DNA of 64,000 bases from contig NZ_JAPENX010000001.1 in NCBI RefSeq assembly GCF_026341815.1, positions 4,526,001 to 4,590,000 on the forward strand. Reading direction: 5' to 3'. The notes beneath the pieces are model-generated. The model was not told where the DNA came from. It was given only the letters and a program-made list of their open reading frames with translations, and did no database searches. Position 1 is the stretch's first letter, and the number at the start of each line of letters is the position of its first letter. The position numbers and the translations under genes are program-made. This document shows, in pieces, positions 26,852 to 35,795 of this stretch. Source of the stretch: Streptomyces sp. NBC_00572 (lineage in GTDB: Bacteria > Actinomycetota > Actinomycetes > Streptomycetales > Streptomycetaceae).

Positions 26852-26973
26852 GACCCAGCCCTTCGACAGGCATTCCGCGGCGAACGGCAGGATCCCTACC
26901 ACCCGGGGGTCGCGCCGTCCCACGCGTCACCTCCGCGGATGGGCCCGACGGCCGCATCCTGTAGAACGTACGA

Positions 26974-27606
26974 GTGAGTCAGAGCAGCAATCCCACCCCC
27001 TCCCACCCCCGCCGGCGCAACCAGGCCGCCCCTCCCCGTGAGGAGCTGCTCGCCGCCGCCATGGACACCATCGCCGAGCGAGGGCTCGACGGGCTGACCA
27101 TGGCCGGGCTCGGGCGGCAGGTCGGGATGAGCAGTGGGCACCTGCTCTACTACTTCCGCACCAAGGACGAGCTGCTGCTCCAGACCCTGGAGTGGAGCGA
27201 GGGGCGGCTCGGCGCCGAGCGGAGTGCGCTGCTGTCCCGGCCGGGGACCGCGCGCGAGCGGCTCGACGGGTACGTGGACGTGTACGTGCCCGACGGCCCG
27301 CGCGATCCGCACTGGACCCTGTGGCTGGAGGTCTGGAACCGGTCCCAGAACGCCGACGCCGACGCCCGTGCCCGCCAGGCCGCCATCGAGGGGGCCTGGC
27401 ACCGGGACCTGGTCGCGATCCTCGCCGAGGGGGTCTCGCGCGGCGAGTTCCGACCGGTCGACCCGGACCGGTTCGCCACCCGTACGAGGGCCCTCCTGGA
27501 CGGCTTCAGCGTGCACGTCGCGGTCGGTGTACCGGGTACCGGTCGCGAGCAAGTCCTTTCGCACGTACGGGAGTTCATCGAGCAGGACCTGTTGCCGCGA
27601 CCGTAA
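26974..27606 (+). CDS. TetR family regulator (BetI-like)
   Basis: 210 aa. HTH: ELLAAAMDTIAERGLDGLTMAGLGRQVGMSSGHLLYYFRTKDELL, reminiscent of the BetI subgroup (GMSSGHLLYYF). C-terminal domain has WLEVWNRSQNAD. GTG start, no Shine-Dalgarno, with TAGAAC 6 nt upstream. Lies 76 nt upstream of the transporter gene on the same strand, which is the most likely target. The twin motifs at 22770/22839 do not recur here. Confidence 0.88.
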   Translation: MSQSSNPTPSHPRRRNQAAPPREELLAAAMDTIAERGLDGLTMAGLGRQVGMSSGHLLYYFRTKDELLLQTLEWSEGRLGAERSALLSRPGTARERLDGYVDVYVPDGPRDPHWTLWLEVWNRSQNADADARARQAAIEGAWHRDLVAILAEGVSRGEFRPVDPDRFATRTRALLDGFSVHVAVGVPGTGREQVLSHVREFIEQDLLPRP

Positions 27607-27681
27607 CGCACGTAAGTACACAGGATCGTTGTCCGCTGCACCCTTGTTGACCGAAGGGCGGCTCCGGCACGGTTCCTGCCC

Positions 27682-29010
27682 ATGGGACGAGAGCACTGGA
27701 AGAAGATCTGGGTCGGCTCCGCGGGCAACATGGTCGAGTGGTTCGACTGGTTCGTGTACGCGAGCTTCGCCACCTACTTCGCGGGGGCGTTCTTCCCCGA
27801 GGGCAACGACACCGCCAAACTCATGAACACCGCCGGCATCTTCGCCGTCGGCTTCTTCATGCGGCCCGTCGGCGGCTGGCTGCTCGGCCGGGTCGGTGAC
27901 CGCAAGGGCCGCAAAGCCGCCCTCACGCTCACCGTCACCCTGATGTCCGCCTCCGCGCTCCTCATCGCCGTCGCGCCCACGTACTCCGTCGCCGGATACG
28001 GCGGCGCCGCCGTCCTCCTGATCGCCCGCCTCCTCCAGGGGCTCTCCGTCGGCGGGGAGTACGCCGCCAGCGCCACCTACCTCACCGAGGCCTCGGCCCC
28101 GGAGCACCGCGGCTTCGCCTCCAGCTTCCAGTACGTGTCGATGACCGCCGGCCAGATCCTCGGCCTCGGCCTGCTGCTGATCCTCCAGCACACCCTGTCC
28201 ACCGAGGCCCTGCACAGCTGGGGCTGGCGCATCCCGTTCGTGATCGGCGCCCTCGGCGCGGCCGTCGTCTTCTATCTGCGCCGCACCATGCTGGAGACGG
28301 AGGTGTACGAGACCTCCGCCGACGACGGGGTCGAGAGCAGCCAGAAGGGCACCCTCAAGGCCCTGTGGGCGCACCGCCGCGAGGCCTTCCTCGTCATCGC
28401 GCTCACCATGGGCGGGACCGTGGCGTACTACACGTACACCACGTACCTCACGAAGTACCTCTCCAACTCGGCCGGCCTGCCCAAGCAGACCGCGACCCTG
28501 GTCTCCTTCTGCGCTCTCATCGTCTTCGCCTGCCTCCAGCCGCTGGCCGGCCGGCTCTCCGACCGCATCGGCCGCCGCCCGCTCCTCATCACCTTCGCGG
28601 TCGGCTCCACGCTCCTCACCGTGCCGATCCTGACGATGCTCAAGCACGCGGGCTCCTTCTGGCCGGCCCTCGGGCTCTCCCTCCTCGCCCTCCTCGTCAT
28701 CACCGGCTACACCTCCATCAACGCCTGCGTGAAGGCCGAGCTCTTCCCGACCGGCATCCGCGCCCTCGGCGTCGCCCTGCCGTACGCCATCGCCAACGCG
28801 CTCTTCGGCGGCACCGCCGAGTACGTGGCCCTCTGGTTCAAGGACGCCGGGATCGAGTCGGGCTTCTACTGGTACGTGGCGGGCTGCGCGGCCGTCTCGC
28901 TGGTCGTCTACCTCGTGATGCGGGAGACCCGGGACATCGACCTGGGCCGGGTCGGGACGGACGGCACCACCGTGCCCGGGCAGACGAGGGACCAGCTGCC
29001 CGTATCGTGA
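27682..29010 (+). CDS. MFS transporter, metabolite:H+ symporter (MHS) family
   Basis: 442 aa with 12 predicted membrane segments. MHS signatures: VGSAGNMVEWFDWFVYASFATYF at the N-terminus, MRPVGGWLLGRVGDRKGRK (loop 2-3), LLQGLSVGGEYAASATYLTE and RLSDRIGRRPLL. Family members import 2-oxoglutarate, citrate, shikimate, betaine or proline. Follows a BetI-like tetR. Substrate not deducible. The ATG lacks a clear ribosome site. Confidence 0.88.
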   Translation: MGREHWKKIWVGSAGNMVEWFDWFVYASFATYFAGAFFPEGNDTAKLMNTAGIFAVGFFMRPVGGWLLGRVGDRKGRKAALTLTVTLMSASALLIAVAPTYSVAGYGGAAVLLIARLLQGLSVGGEYAASATYLTEASAPEHRGFASSFQYVSMTAGQILGLGLLLILQHTLSTEALHSWGWRIPFVIGALGAAVVFYLRRTMLETEVYETSADDGVESSQKGTLKALWAHRREAFLVIALTMGGTVAYYTYTTYLTKYLSNSAGLPKQTATLVSFCALIVFACLQPLAGRLSDRIGRRPLLITFAVGSTLLTVPILTMLKHAGSFWPALGLSLLALLVITGYTSINACVKAELFPTGIRALGVALPYAIANALFGGTAEYVALWFKDAGIESGFYWYVAGCAAVSLVVYLVMRETRDIDLGRVGTDGTTVPGQTRDQLPVS

Positions 29011-29053
29011 GACCGGCGTCCCGTTGATCTTCCACCTGTGTCAGACTTCCGGC

Positions 29054-29110
29054 GTGCTTGCTACCACGATGATTATCGGCAGCAGCGCGCCGGTCCGCAG
29101 TGGCCACTGA
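29054..29110 (+). CDS. Probable cimA leader peptide
   Basis: Short ORF from GTG 29054 (or ATG 29069, giving MIIGSSAPVRSGH) with adjacent Ile codons ATT ATC. It ends 58 nt before a terminator with a long T-tract located upstream of the citramalate-synthase-type gene. Ile-sensitive attenuation would fit a pathway that supplies 2-oxobutyrate for isoleucine. No good Shine-Dalgarno; translation start uncertain. Confidence 0.45.
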   Translation: MLATTMIIGSSAPVRSGH

Positions 29111-29162
29111 TTCGCGGCACAACCCCGCGGCAGTGGACACCGTGCCCCAGACCCGCGCGCAG

Positions 29163-29192
29163 ACCTCTCGCACCCGCGAGGGGTTTTTTCGT
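29163..29192 (+). terminator. Attenuator-like terminator before cimA
   Basis: 8-bp stem CCTCTCGC/GCGAGGGG (one T-G pair) with loop ACCC, followed by TTTTTTCGTTTT. It is the second T-tracted terminator in the window; the other precedes ilvB. Confidence 0.8.
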
Positions 29193-29291
29193 TTTCCGGC
29201 CCCACCCACGCCGGAAGCGGACGCCGCGTGAGAATGGGGGCAAGTGGATCCATACCTTCCGGAGCCACATCCGACAGGAGCCATCACAGTC

Positions 29292-30908
29292 ATGACCACG
29301 GAGAACGCCGAGAGCTCGCGCCTCGACGACAGCTTCCATGTCTTCGACACGACGCTGCGCGACGGGGCGCAGCGTGAAGGCATCAACCTCACCGTCGCGG
29401 ACAAGCTGACCATCGCCCGGCACCTCGACGAGTTCGGTGTGGGCTTCATCGAGGGCGGCTGGCCCGGAGCCAACCCGCGCGACACGGAGTTCTTCGCCCG
29501 CGCGCAGCAGGAGATCGTCTTCAAGAACGCGCAGCTCGTCGCGTTCGGCGCGACCCGCAGGGCCGGCGGCAACGCGGCCGAGGACCCGCAGGTCAAGGCT
29601 CTCCTCGACTCCGGCGCGCCCGTCGTCACACTGGTCGCCAAGTCCCACGACCGGCACGTGGAACTCGCCCTGCGCACCACGCTCGACGAGAATTTGGAGA
29701 TGGTCCGGGACACCGTCTCCCACCTGGTCTCCCAGGGCCGCCGCGTCTTCGTCGACTGCGAGCACTTCTTCGACGGCTACAAGGCCAACCCCGACTACGC
29801 CAAGGCCGTCGTCCGTGCCGCGCACGAGGCCGGCGCCGATGTCGTCATCCTCTGTGACACCAACGGCGGCATGCTCCCCGCCCAGATCCAGGCCGTCGTC
29901 GCCACCGTCATCGCCGACACCGGCGCCCGCCTCGGCATCCACGCCCAGGACGACACCGGCTGCGCCGTCGCCAACACCCTGGCCGCCGTCGACGCCGGCG
30001 CCACCCACGTCCAGTGCACCGCCAACGGCTACGGCGAGCGGGTCGGCAACGCCAACCTCTTCCCGGTCGTCGCGGCCCTGGAGCTGAAGTACGGCAAGAG
30101 GGTGCTGCCCGACGGCGCCCTCGCCGAGATGACCCGCATCTCGCACGCCATCGCCGAGGTCGTCAACCTCACCCCCTCCACCCACCAGCCGTACGTCGGC
30201 GTCTCCGCGTTCGCGCACAAGGCCGGGCTCCACGCCTCCGCGATCAAGGTCGACCCCGACCTCTACCAGCACATCGACCCCGAGCTGGTCGGCAACACCA
30301 TGCGGATGCTGGTCTCCGACATGGCGGGCCGCGCCTCCATCGAGCTCAAGGGCAAGGAGCTCGGCGTCGACCTGGGCGACGACCGCGCCCTCATCGCCCG
30401 GGTCGTCGAGCGGGTCAAGGAGCGCGAGCTCCAGGGCTACACGTACGAGGCCGCCGACGCCTCCTTCGAGCTGCTCCTGCGCGAGGAGGTCGAGGGCCGG
30501 GCCCGCCGCTACTTCCGTACGGAGTCCTGGCGGGCGATCGTCGAGGACCGCCCCGACGGCACCCATGCCAACGAGGCCACCGTGAAGCTCTGGGCCAAGG
30601 GCGAGCGGATCGTCGCCACCGCCGAGGGCAACGGCCCCGTCAACGCCCTCGACCGCGCGATGCGCCTGGCCCTGGAGCGGATCTACCCGCAGCTCGCCAA
30701 GTTCGAGCTGGTCGACTACAAGGTCCGCATCCTGGAAGGCCGCCACGGCACCGAGTCCACGACCCGCGTCCTGATCACCACCAGCGACGGCAACGGCGAG
30801 TGGTCGACGGTCGGCGTCGGCGAGAACGTCATCGCCGCCTCCTGGCAGGCCCTGGAGGACGCCTTCACGTACGGGGTGCTGCGGGCCGGGATCGACCCCG
30901 CCGAGTAG
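29292..30908 (+). CDS. cimA: Citramalate synthase (2-isopropylmalate synthase family)
   Basis: 538 aa. DRE-TIM metallolyase opening motif FDTTLRDGAQREGINLTVADK, then FIEGGWPGANPRDTEFF, which separates CimA-type proteins from LeuA, metal-site HAQDDTGCAVANTLAAV and GLHASAIKVDPDLYQHI, C-terminal LeuA allosteric (dimer) domain. Condenses acetyl-CoA with pyruvate to citramalate for threonine-independent isoleucine synthesis. ATG 29292 with AGGAG upstream. Preceded by a probable attenuator. Confidence 0.88.
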   Translation: MTTENAESSRLDDSFHVFDTTLRDGAQREGINLTVADKLTIARHLDEFGVGFIEGGWPGANPRDTEFFARAQQEIVFKNAQLVAFGATRRAGGNAAEDPQVKALLDSGAPVVTLVAKSHDRHVELALRTTLDENLEMVRDTVSHLVSQGRRVFVDCEHFFDGYKANPDYAKAVVRAAHEAGADVVILCDTNGGMLPAQIQAVVATVIADTGARLGIHAQDDTGCAVANTLAAVDAGATHVQCTANGYGERVGNANLFPVVAALELKYGKRVLPDGALAEMTRISHAIAEVVNLTPSTHQPYVGVSAFAHKAGLHASAIKVDPDLYQHIDPELVGNTMRMLVSDMAGRASIELKGKELGVDLGDDRALIARVVERVKERELQGYTYEAADASFELLLREEVEGRARRYFRTESWRAIVEDRPDGTHANEATVKLWAKGERIVATAEGNGPVNALDRAMRLALERIYPQLAKFELVDYKVRILEGRHGTESTTRVLITTSDGNGEWSTVGVGENVIAASWQALEDAFTYGVLRAGIDPAE

Positions 30909-30971
30909 CCCGCCCGATGCCGGGAGCGGCCCTCTATGTCTTGTTTGTCGTGCTTCAGGTAGCGTCGAACC

Positions 30972-32309
30972 ATGAGGACCAGGCCGCTCTCCGTACTGTC
31001 GGCCCTCGGCGGGCTGATACTGCTGCTGCTCCTGGTCCTGGCTCCCTCCGCGGGCGCCAGGGCCACGGGGATGTCCGACGCGGCCGCCGCCCTGAAACAG
31101 GGCCCGGTGTACGTCGACCCGGGCGCCGCCGACCAGCTGTCGAAGTCCCAGGCGGACTCCCTCGCTCAGAAGATCAAGGACGCGGACAAGCCGCTGTTCG
31201 TGGCGGTCCTGCCCGCGAACGCGCAGTTCCCGCCGGACAACCTCCTCCAGAACCTGCGGACCCAGACCGGAATCACCGGCCTGTACGCGGTCCGCCTCGG
31301 TGCCGGCTTCGACGCGGGCGCCGACCGCGCGGTCATGTCCCGGCAGGCCGTGCAGAACCTGGTCACCTCCGTGAAGCAGCCGGGGGTCGACGCGGCCACC
31401 GAACTCAACAACTTCGTCGACCAGGCCCTGCCCACCCTGCGTGGCTCCGCCCCCGCGAGCTGGGGCTCCGTCGGCACCGACGACGGCGTCCCCGTCGCCG
31501 GCCTGGTGACCCTCGGCGCCGTGGTCGTCGCCGGAGGCGCGGGCGCCTACGCGGTCGTCCGCCGCAACCGGCTCCGCAAGGAGGCAGAGGAGCGCGCCGC
31601 GCTCGACAAGCTCCGGGTCGTCGTCGACGAGGACATCACCGCCTTCGGCGAGGAACTCGAACGCCTCGACTTCCACCCCGCGGAAGCGGGCGCCGACGAC
31701 GTCATGCGCGGCGACTACGAACGCTCCCTCGACTCGTACGACAAGGCGAAGTCCCTGATGGCCTCCGCGGCCCGGCCCCATGACGTCCGCGCGGTCACCG
31801 AGGCCCTGGAGGACGGCCGCTACTCGCTCGCCGTCCTGGCCGCCCGCCGCGAGTCCCGGCCGCTGCCCGAGCGCCGCGCCCCCTGCTTCTTCGACCCGCG
31901 TCACGGCCCTTCCGCCGAGGACCGCACCTGGACCCCGGCCGGCGGTACCGCCCGCCAGGTCCCGGTCTGCGCCGCGGACGCGGCCCGCCTCGACGGCGGC
32001 CTGGACCCGATGGCCCGCACGGTCGACGTGGACGGCGTGCGCCGCCCGTACTGGGAGGCGGGACCGGCCTACGGCCCCTGGGCCGGCGGCTACTTCGGCG
32101 GCGGCATCCTCCCCGGCCTCCTCATGGGCACCGTCCTCGGCTCGATGCTCTCCACCCCGGCCTACGCGGCCGAGTACGGCGGCAACGACTTCTCCGGCGG
32201 CGACTTCTCCGGCTCCGACTTCAACTCCGGCGACTTCGGCGACGGCGGCGGCTTCGGTGGCGGCGACTTCGGCGGGGGCGGCGGATTCGACGGCGGCGGC
32301 GGGTTCTAG
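30972..32309 (+). CDS. Secreted/membrane TPM-domain-like protein with Gly-rich tail
   Basis: 445 aa. Signal peptide/anchor (LSVLSALGGLILLLLLVLAP), an extracytoplasmic TPM-like domain (LSKSQADSLAQKIKDADKPLFVAVLP), a membrane segment near 170-195, a helical cytoplasmic region and a C-terminal tail rich in Gly, Asp and Phe (repeats of GGDFSG/GGGGF). Similar Gly-rich tails occur in YgcG-type proteins. ATG lies 6 nt after TAGCGT (30960-30965) without Shine-Dalgarno: predicted leaderless. Role unknown. Confidence 0.75.
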   Translation: MRTRPLSVLSALGGLILLLLLVLAPSAGARATGMSDAAAALKQGPVYVDPGAADQLSKSQADSLAQKIKDADKPLFVAVLPANAQFPPDNLLQNLRTQTGITGLYAVRLGAGFDAGADRAVMSRQAVQNLVTSVKQPGVDAATELNNFVDQALPTLRGSAPASWGSVGTDDGVPVAGLVTLGAVVVAGGAGAYAVVRRNRLRKEAEERAALDKLRVVVDEDITAFGEELERLDFHPAEAGADDVMRGDYERSLDSYDKAKSLMASAARPHDVRAVTEALEDGRYSLAVLAARRESRPLPERRAPCFFDPRHGPSAEDRTWTPAGGTARQVPVCAADAARLDGGLDPMARTVDVDGVRRPYWEAGPAYGPWAGGYFGGGILPGLLMGTVLGSMLSTPAYAAEYGGNDFSGGDFSGSDFNSGDFGDGGGFGGGDFGGGGGFDGGGGF

Positions 32310-32317
32310 GCGGCCCG

Positions 32318-33421
32318 TCAGACCAGCGGCTTCACCGACATCAGCAGGTGGCGGTGGTGCGCGTCCGGGCCGTCGGTGAGGAGGGCTCTCTGGCCGGGAC
32401 CCAGGAGGTGGAAGTGGACCTCCGGGCTGTCCAGGGTGGTCAGGGCGTCCAGCAGGTAGCCGGGGTTGAAGGCGACCGTCAGGGTGTCCGGGCCGGTGAG
32501 GGTGGACGGGAGGTCCTGGGAGGCCACGTCGTCCTCGTAGCCCGCCTGGAGGTGGATCGACGTGGGGGTGAAGGTCAGCTGGACCGGGCTGTCGCCCTCG
32601 GCGACGACCGCGACCCGCTTCACGGCCTCGGTCAGCGGGGCGCGGTCGGTGGTGGCCAGTGCGTGGTCGCCGAGGGCGAAGAGCTTGTCGTGGCGGGGGA
32701 GGCGGCCGTCGAGCAGACGGGTGGTGGTGCGCAGACCGTCGCTCTCGAAGCCGATCGAACCGCCGTCCAGGGCGAGCCGGGCCGGGCCCGTGCCCGCGAG
32801 GGAGCGGGCGATCTCGGTGAGACGGCGGGCCGGGACGACCACGTCGGCGGGTTCGTCGTGGCCGTCCGCCCCCGGCTTCCATTCCAGGGTGCGGACCGCG
32901 TAGCGGTAGCGGTCGGTGGCCGCGAGCGTCATGGTCGTGCCGTCCAGGGCGAGCCGTATCCCCGTCAGCACCGGCAGGGAGTCGTCCCGGCCCGCCGCCA
33001 CCGCCACCTGGCCGACCGCCGCCGCGAAGGCGTCCCCGTCCACCTCGCCGCGGACTTCGGGCAGTGCGGGCGGGGCCGGGTAGTCGTCCAGGGGCAGCAG
33101 GGAGAGGCCGAAGCGGGCGTCGCCGGAGGTCACCGAGAGGCGGGCGCCCTCCACGACGAGTTCCGTGCGGCCCCGGGGGAGCACCTTGCAGATGTCGAGC
33201 AGACGCCGCCCCAGGACCAGGGCCCGGCCCTCGACGTCCGTGTCGGCCTCGACCTCGACCCGGGCCGAGGCCTCGTGGTCGAGGCCGGAGACGCGCACCC
33301 GGCCGTCCGCCGCCTCCAGGAGTAGGCCGCCGAGGACGGGCATGGGGGAGCGGGCCGGGAGGACGCGCGCGGCCCAGGTCACGGCATCGGTCAACACGCC
33401 GCTGTCGATACGGAATTCCAT
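32318..33421 (-). CDS. DNA polymerase III beta clamp paralogue (DnaN-like)
   Basis: 367 aa covering all three clamp domains: MEFRIDSGVLTDAVTWAARVLPARSPMPVLGGLLLEA, RYAVRTLEWKPG in the middle, FNPGYLLDAL near the C-terminus. It is not next to dnaA/recF, so it is a second clamp. The C-terminus is MSVKPLV, whereas canonical clamps end in M-P-M/V-R-type residues. ATG 33421 is preceded by TAGCGT 7 nt upstream with no ribosome site. Convergent with the TPM-like gene (8-nt gap). Confidence 0.85.
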   Translation of the reverse strand: MEFRIDSGVLTDAVTWAARVLPARSPMPVLGGLLLEAADGRVRVSGLDHEASARVEVEADTDVEGRALVLGRRLLDICKVLPRGRTELVVEGARLSVTSGDARFGLSLLPLDDYPAPPALPEVRGEVDGDAFAAAVGQVAVAAGRDDSLPVLTGIRLALDGTTMTLAATDRYRYAVRTLEWKPGADGHDEPADVVVPARRLTEIARSLAGTGPARLALDGGSIGFESDGLRTTTRLLDGRLPRHDKLFALGDHALATTDRAPLTEAVKRVAVVAEGDSPVQLTFTPTSIHLQAGYEDDVASQDLPSTLTGPDTLTVAFNPGYLLDALTTLDSPEVHFHLLGPGQRALLTDGPDAHHRHLLMSVKPLV

Positions 33422-33601
33422 GCCGCCGACGCTAGCCGCCGCCACTGACAATGCCGTTGACCAGCGGTTCAGGCGTCCTGAAGCGGGACGGGACGGGGAC
33501 GGGACGCGGGGCGCGTTGCGGGACGGTGCCCGGGAAGGAAAGCGCGCCCTCGATCGTTCCGGGTCTGAGACAAGTCAGCCGCTTTCAGGGGGAGTACTGC
33601 G

Positions 33602-34768
33602 ATGAGTGACGTCCGCGTCCACGGCACGGTGGAGTCCGGATTCGAGGCCGTGAGGGAGGAGTTCGCCACGGTCGTGGCGAACGAAGCACGCGACGGCGGA
33701 GCCCAGCTCGCCGTGCACCACCACGGCCGCCTCGTCGTGGACCTCTGGGGCGGCGACGGGGTCGACGGGGACTCGCTCCTCGGCCTCTACTCCTCCTCCA
33801 AGGGCGCCATGGCCCTGGTCGCCGCCCTCCTCGTCCAGGAAGGCGCCCTCGACCTGGAGCGCGAAGTCTCCTCCTGGTGGCCGGAGTTCGCCGCCGAGGG
33901 CAAGGGGAAGCTGACCCTGCGCCAGCTGCTCGCCCACCGCTCCGGCGTGATCGGCGCCGACGGAGGTTTCAGCCTCGACGAACTCGCCGACGACCGTGCG
34001 GTGGCCGCCCGGCTCGCCGGCCAGCGCCCCTTCTGGGAGCCCGGCACCGCCCACGGCTACCACGCCCTCGTGATCGGTGCCCTGGTCGGCGAGGTCGTGC
34101 TGCGGGCCACCGGCCGGACGATCCGGGAGACGTTCGAGGAGCGGGTCCGCGCCCCGTACGCACTCGACTACTACCTCGGCCTGCCCGAGGAACTGGAGCC
34201 CCGCTTCCGTACGGCCCTGCCGATGCTGCCCACGCCCGCCGAGCAGGCGCTCCTCGCGGAGAACCCGATCGCCCCCGACAGCCTCATGGCCATCGCGTTC
34301 AACCTCCACGCGGACCCGCCGTTCGACGGTTGCGGGTACGCCAACTCCCGTACGGTACGGGCGCTGGCGCCGCTCTCCGGCGGCGGCATCGGCTCCGCGC
34401 GCGGCCTCTCCCGGATGTACGCCGCCATCGCCGGCGAGCTCGACGGGCACGCCCCGCTCCTGAAGCCGGACACCCTGGCCGAGGTCGCCCGGATCCACTC
34501 CACCGGCACGGACCTGGTGACCGGCGAGAAGAACGCCTTCGGCCTCGGCTTCGTCCCGCTGGCCACCCGGTACCCGGCCCTCACCCCGGCCGCCGTCGGC
34601 CACAGCGGCGCCCCCGGCTCCCAGGCCTTCGCCGACCCGGCCACCGGCCTCGCCTACAGCTACACCCGCCGCCGCTTCGCCTTCGGCGGCGGCCCCGGCG
34701 CCGCCGAGAACGACCGCCTGATCCCGGCGGTGGCAGCGGCGGCAGCGGCGGCCGGGAGCCGGAGCTAG
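33602..34768 (+). CDS. Serine hydrolase, class C beta-lactamase/esterase fold
   Basis: 388 aa. Ser64-x-x-Lys67 (LYSSSKGAM) nucleophile motif, Tyr153 in HGYHALVIG as the likely YxN-type base, and HSG (GHSGAPGSQAF) in place of KTG near the C-terminus. These point to the EstB/penicillin-binding-like esterases, not a true cephalosporinase. No signal peptide, so cytoplasmic. ATG has GGGGAG 7 nt upstream. Confidence 0.85.
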   Translation: MSDVRVHGTVESGFEAVREEFATVVANEARDGGAQLAVHHHGRLVVDLWGGDGVDGDSLLGLYSSSKGAMALVAALLVQEGALDLEREVSSWWPEFAAEGKGKLTLRQLLAHRSGVIGADGGFSLDELADDRAVAARLAGQRPFWEPGTAHGYHALVIGALVGEVVLRATGRTIRETFEERVRAPYALDYYLGLPEELEPRFRTALPMLPTPAEQALLAENPIAPDSLMAIAFNLHADPPFDGCGYANSRTVRALAPLSGGGIGSARGLSRMYAAIAGELDGHAPLLKPDTLAEVARIHSTGTDLVTGEKNAFGLGFVPLATRYPALTPAAVGHSGAPGSQAFADPATGLAYSYTRRRFAFGGGPGAAENDRLIPAVAAAAAAAGSRS

Positions 34769-34821
34769 GGGGTGTCTTGCCGATCAGGCCGCGAGCCCGG
34801 TCTGATCGGCGAGACACCCCC
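34768..34821. terminator. Strong bidirectional terminator
   Basis: 20-bp stem (34768-34787 with 34802-34821, one T-G pair), loop 14 nt. The first base overlaps the hydrolase stop codon. It serves the hydrolase gene and the convergent yceI-type gene. Confidence 0.85.
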
Positions 34822-34919
34822 CAGGAGCGCCGCCGCGCAACGCCGAGCGCCCGCCTTCCGCTGTGGCGGAGGGCGGGCGCGCTCGTGTGACCGGGGAGGG
34901 TTCCCGGGGATGATCAGGC

Positions 34920-35531
34920 TCAGGCGGCGTTCTTGATCGCGGAGATGTCGAAGTTCAGCTTGACCTTGTCGCTGACCATCACGCCGCCGGTCTCCAGGGC
35001 CGCGTTCCAGGTCAGGCCCCAGTCGGAGCGCAGGATCTCGGCGGAGCCCTCGAAGCCGACGCGCTCGTTGCCGTACACGTCCGTCGCGGAGCCGTTGAAC
35101 TCCAGGTCGATGGCGAGCGGCTTCGTGACGTCCTTGATGGTCAGGTCGCCGGTGATCCGGTACTTGTCGCCGCCCAGCTGCTCGGCGGTCGAGGAGCGGA
35201 AGCTCATCAGCGGGAACTGCTCGGCGTCGAAGAAGTCGCCGCTGCGCAGGTGACCGTCGCGGTCGCCGATGCCCGTGTCGATCGAGGCGATCTTGACGTC
35301 GATGGAGGCGGTGGAGGCGTCCGGGTTCGCGCCGTCCAGCGTGAGGGCGCCCTCGTGCTCGGCGAAGGTGCCGCGGACGTTGGTGACCATGGCGTGACGG
35401 ACGGTGAAGCCGATGCTGCTGTGGGCCGGGTCGATGGTGTACGCGCCGGTCAGGGCGGCCAGGGCCGGGTCGACGGGGAGGGTGGCGACGGCGACGGCGG
35501 ACTCGTTGCTCTTGCGGTTGAAGAGACCCAT
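34920..35531 (-). CDS. YceI family protein
   Basis: 203 aa lipocalin-like polyisoprenoid-binding fold: GAYTIDPAHSSIGFTVRHAMVTNVRGTF is the YceI signature, with DGHLRSGDFFDAEQFP and ITGDLTIKDVTKP. Lacks a signal peptide; begins MGLFNRKSNES. ATG 35531 has AAGGAG 9 nt upstream. Often regulated by a MarR-type protein; TTGAA-type repeats lie upstream but no marR gene is present. Confidence 0.92.
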   Translation of the reverse strand: MGLFNRKSNESAVAVATLPVDPALAALTGAYTIDPAHSSIGFTVRHAMVTNVRGTFAEHEGALTLDGANPDASTASIDVKIASIDTGIGDRDGHLRSGDFFDAEQFPLMSFRSSTAEQLGGDKYRITGDLTIKDVTKPLAIDLEFNGSATDVYGNERVGFEGSAEILRSDWGLTWNAALETGGVMVSDKVKLNFDISAIKNAA

Positions 35532-35573
35532 GACTGACTGCTCCTTGATCGAAGATGTGTCGTTGATCGGCAC

Positions 35574-35626
35574 TTGTTGAACCTTCAACGAGAATGACTG
35601 TAGACGTATTCCGTTCAACTTTCAAC
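35574..35626. promoter_or_regulatory. TTGAA repeats upstream of yceI-type gene
   Basis: GTTGAA-CC-TTCAAC is an inverted repeat about 35576-35589, and GTTCAACTTTCAAC (minus strand: GTTGAA twice) follows at about 35612-35625. Pattern suits a MarR-type operator controlling the yceI-type gene and whatever once lay on the other side. Confidence 0.5.
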
Positions 35627-35795
35627 ATCTAGGGAGGATGTTCATCCGGATGAGGCGAACCGGAAGCCGACGCCCCCTTTCGGACGCGCGTAGAACTGCG
35701 GCACCATCTCCCTGCGCCACGGTTCCATCAGCGCCACCGGCACCACCTGCACTGCCGTCCCCAACCGTCACGGTCACCAGCAGGAGGCACTCCCG

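Noticed and set aside
29073..32882. 1269-codon minus-strand frame opposite cimA and the TPM-like gene
   Set aside because: Spans two real genes and part of dnaN-like; no homology visible.
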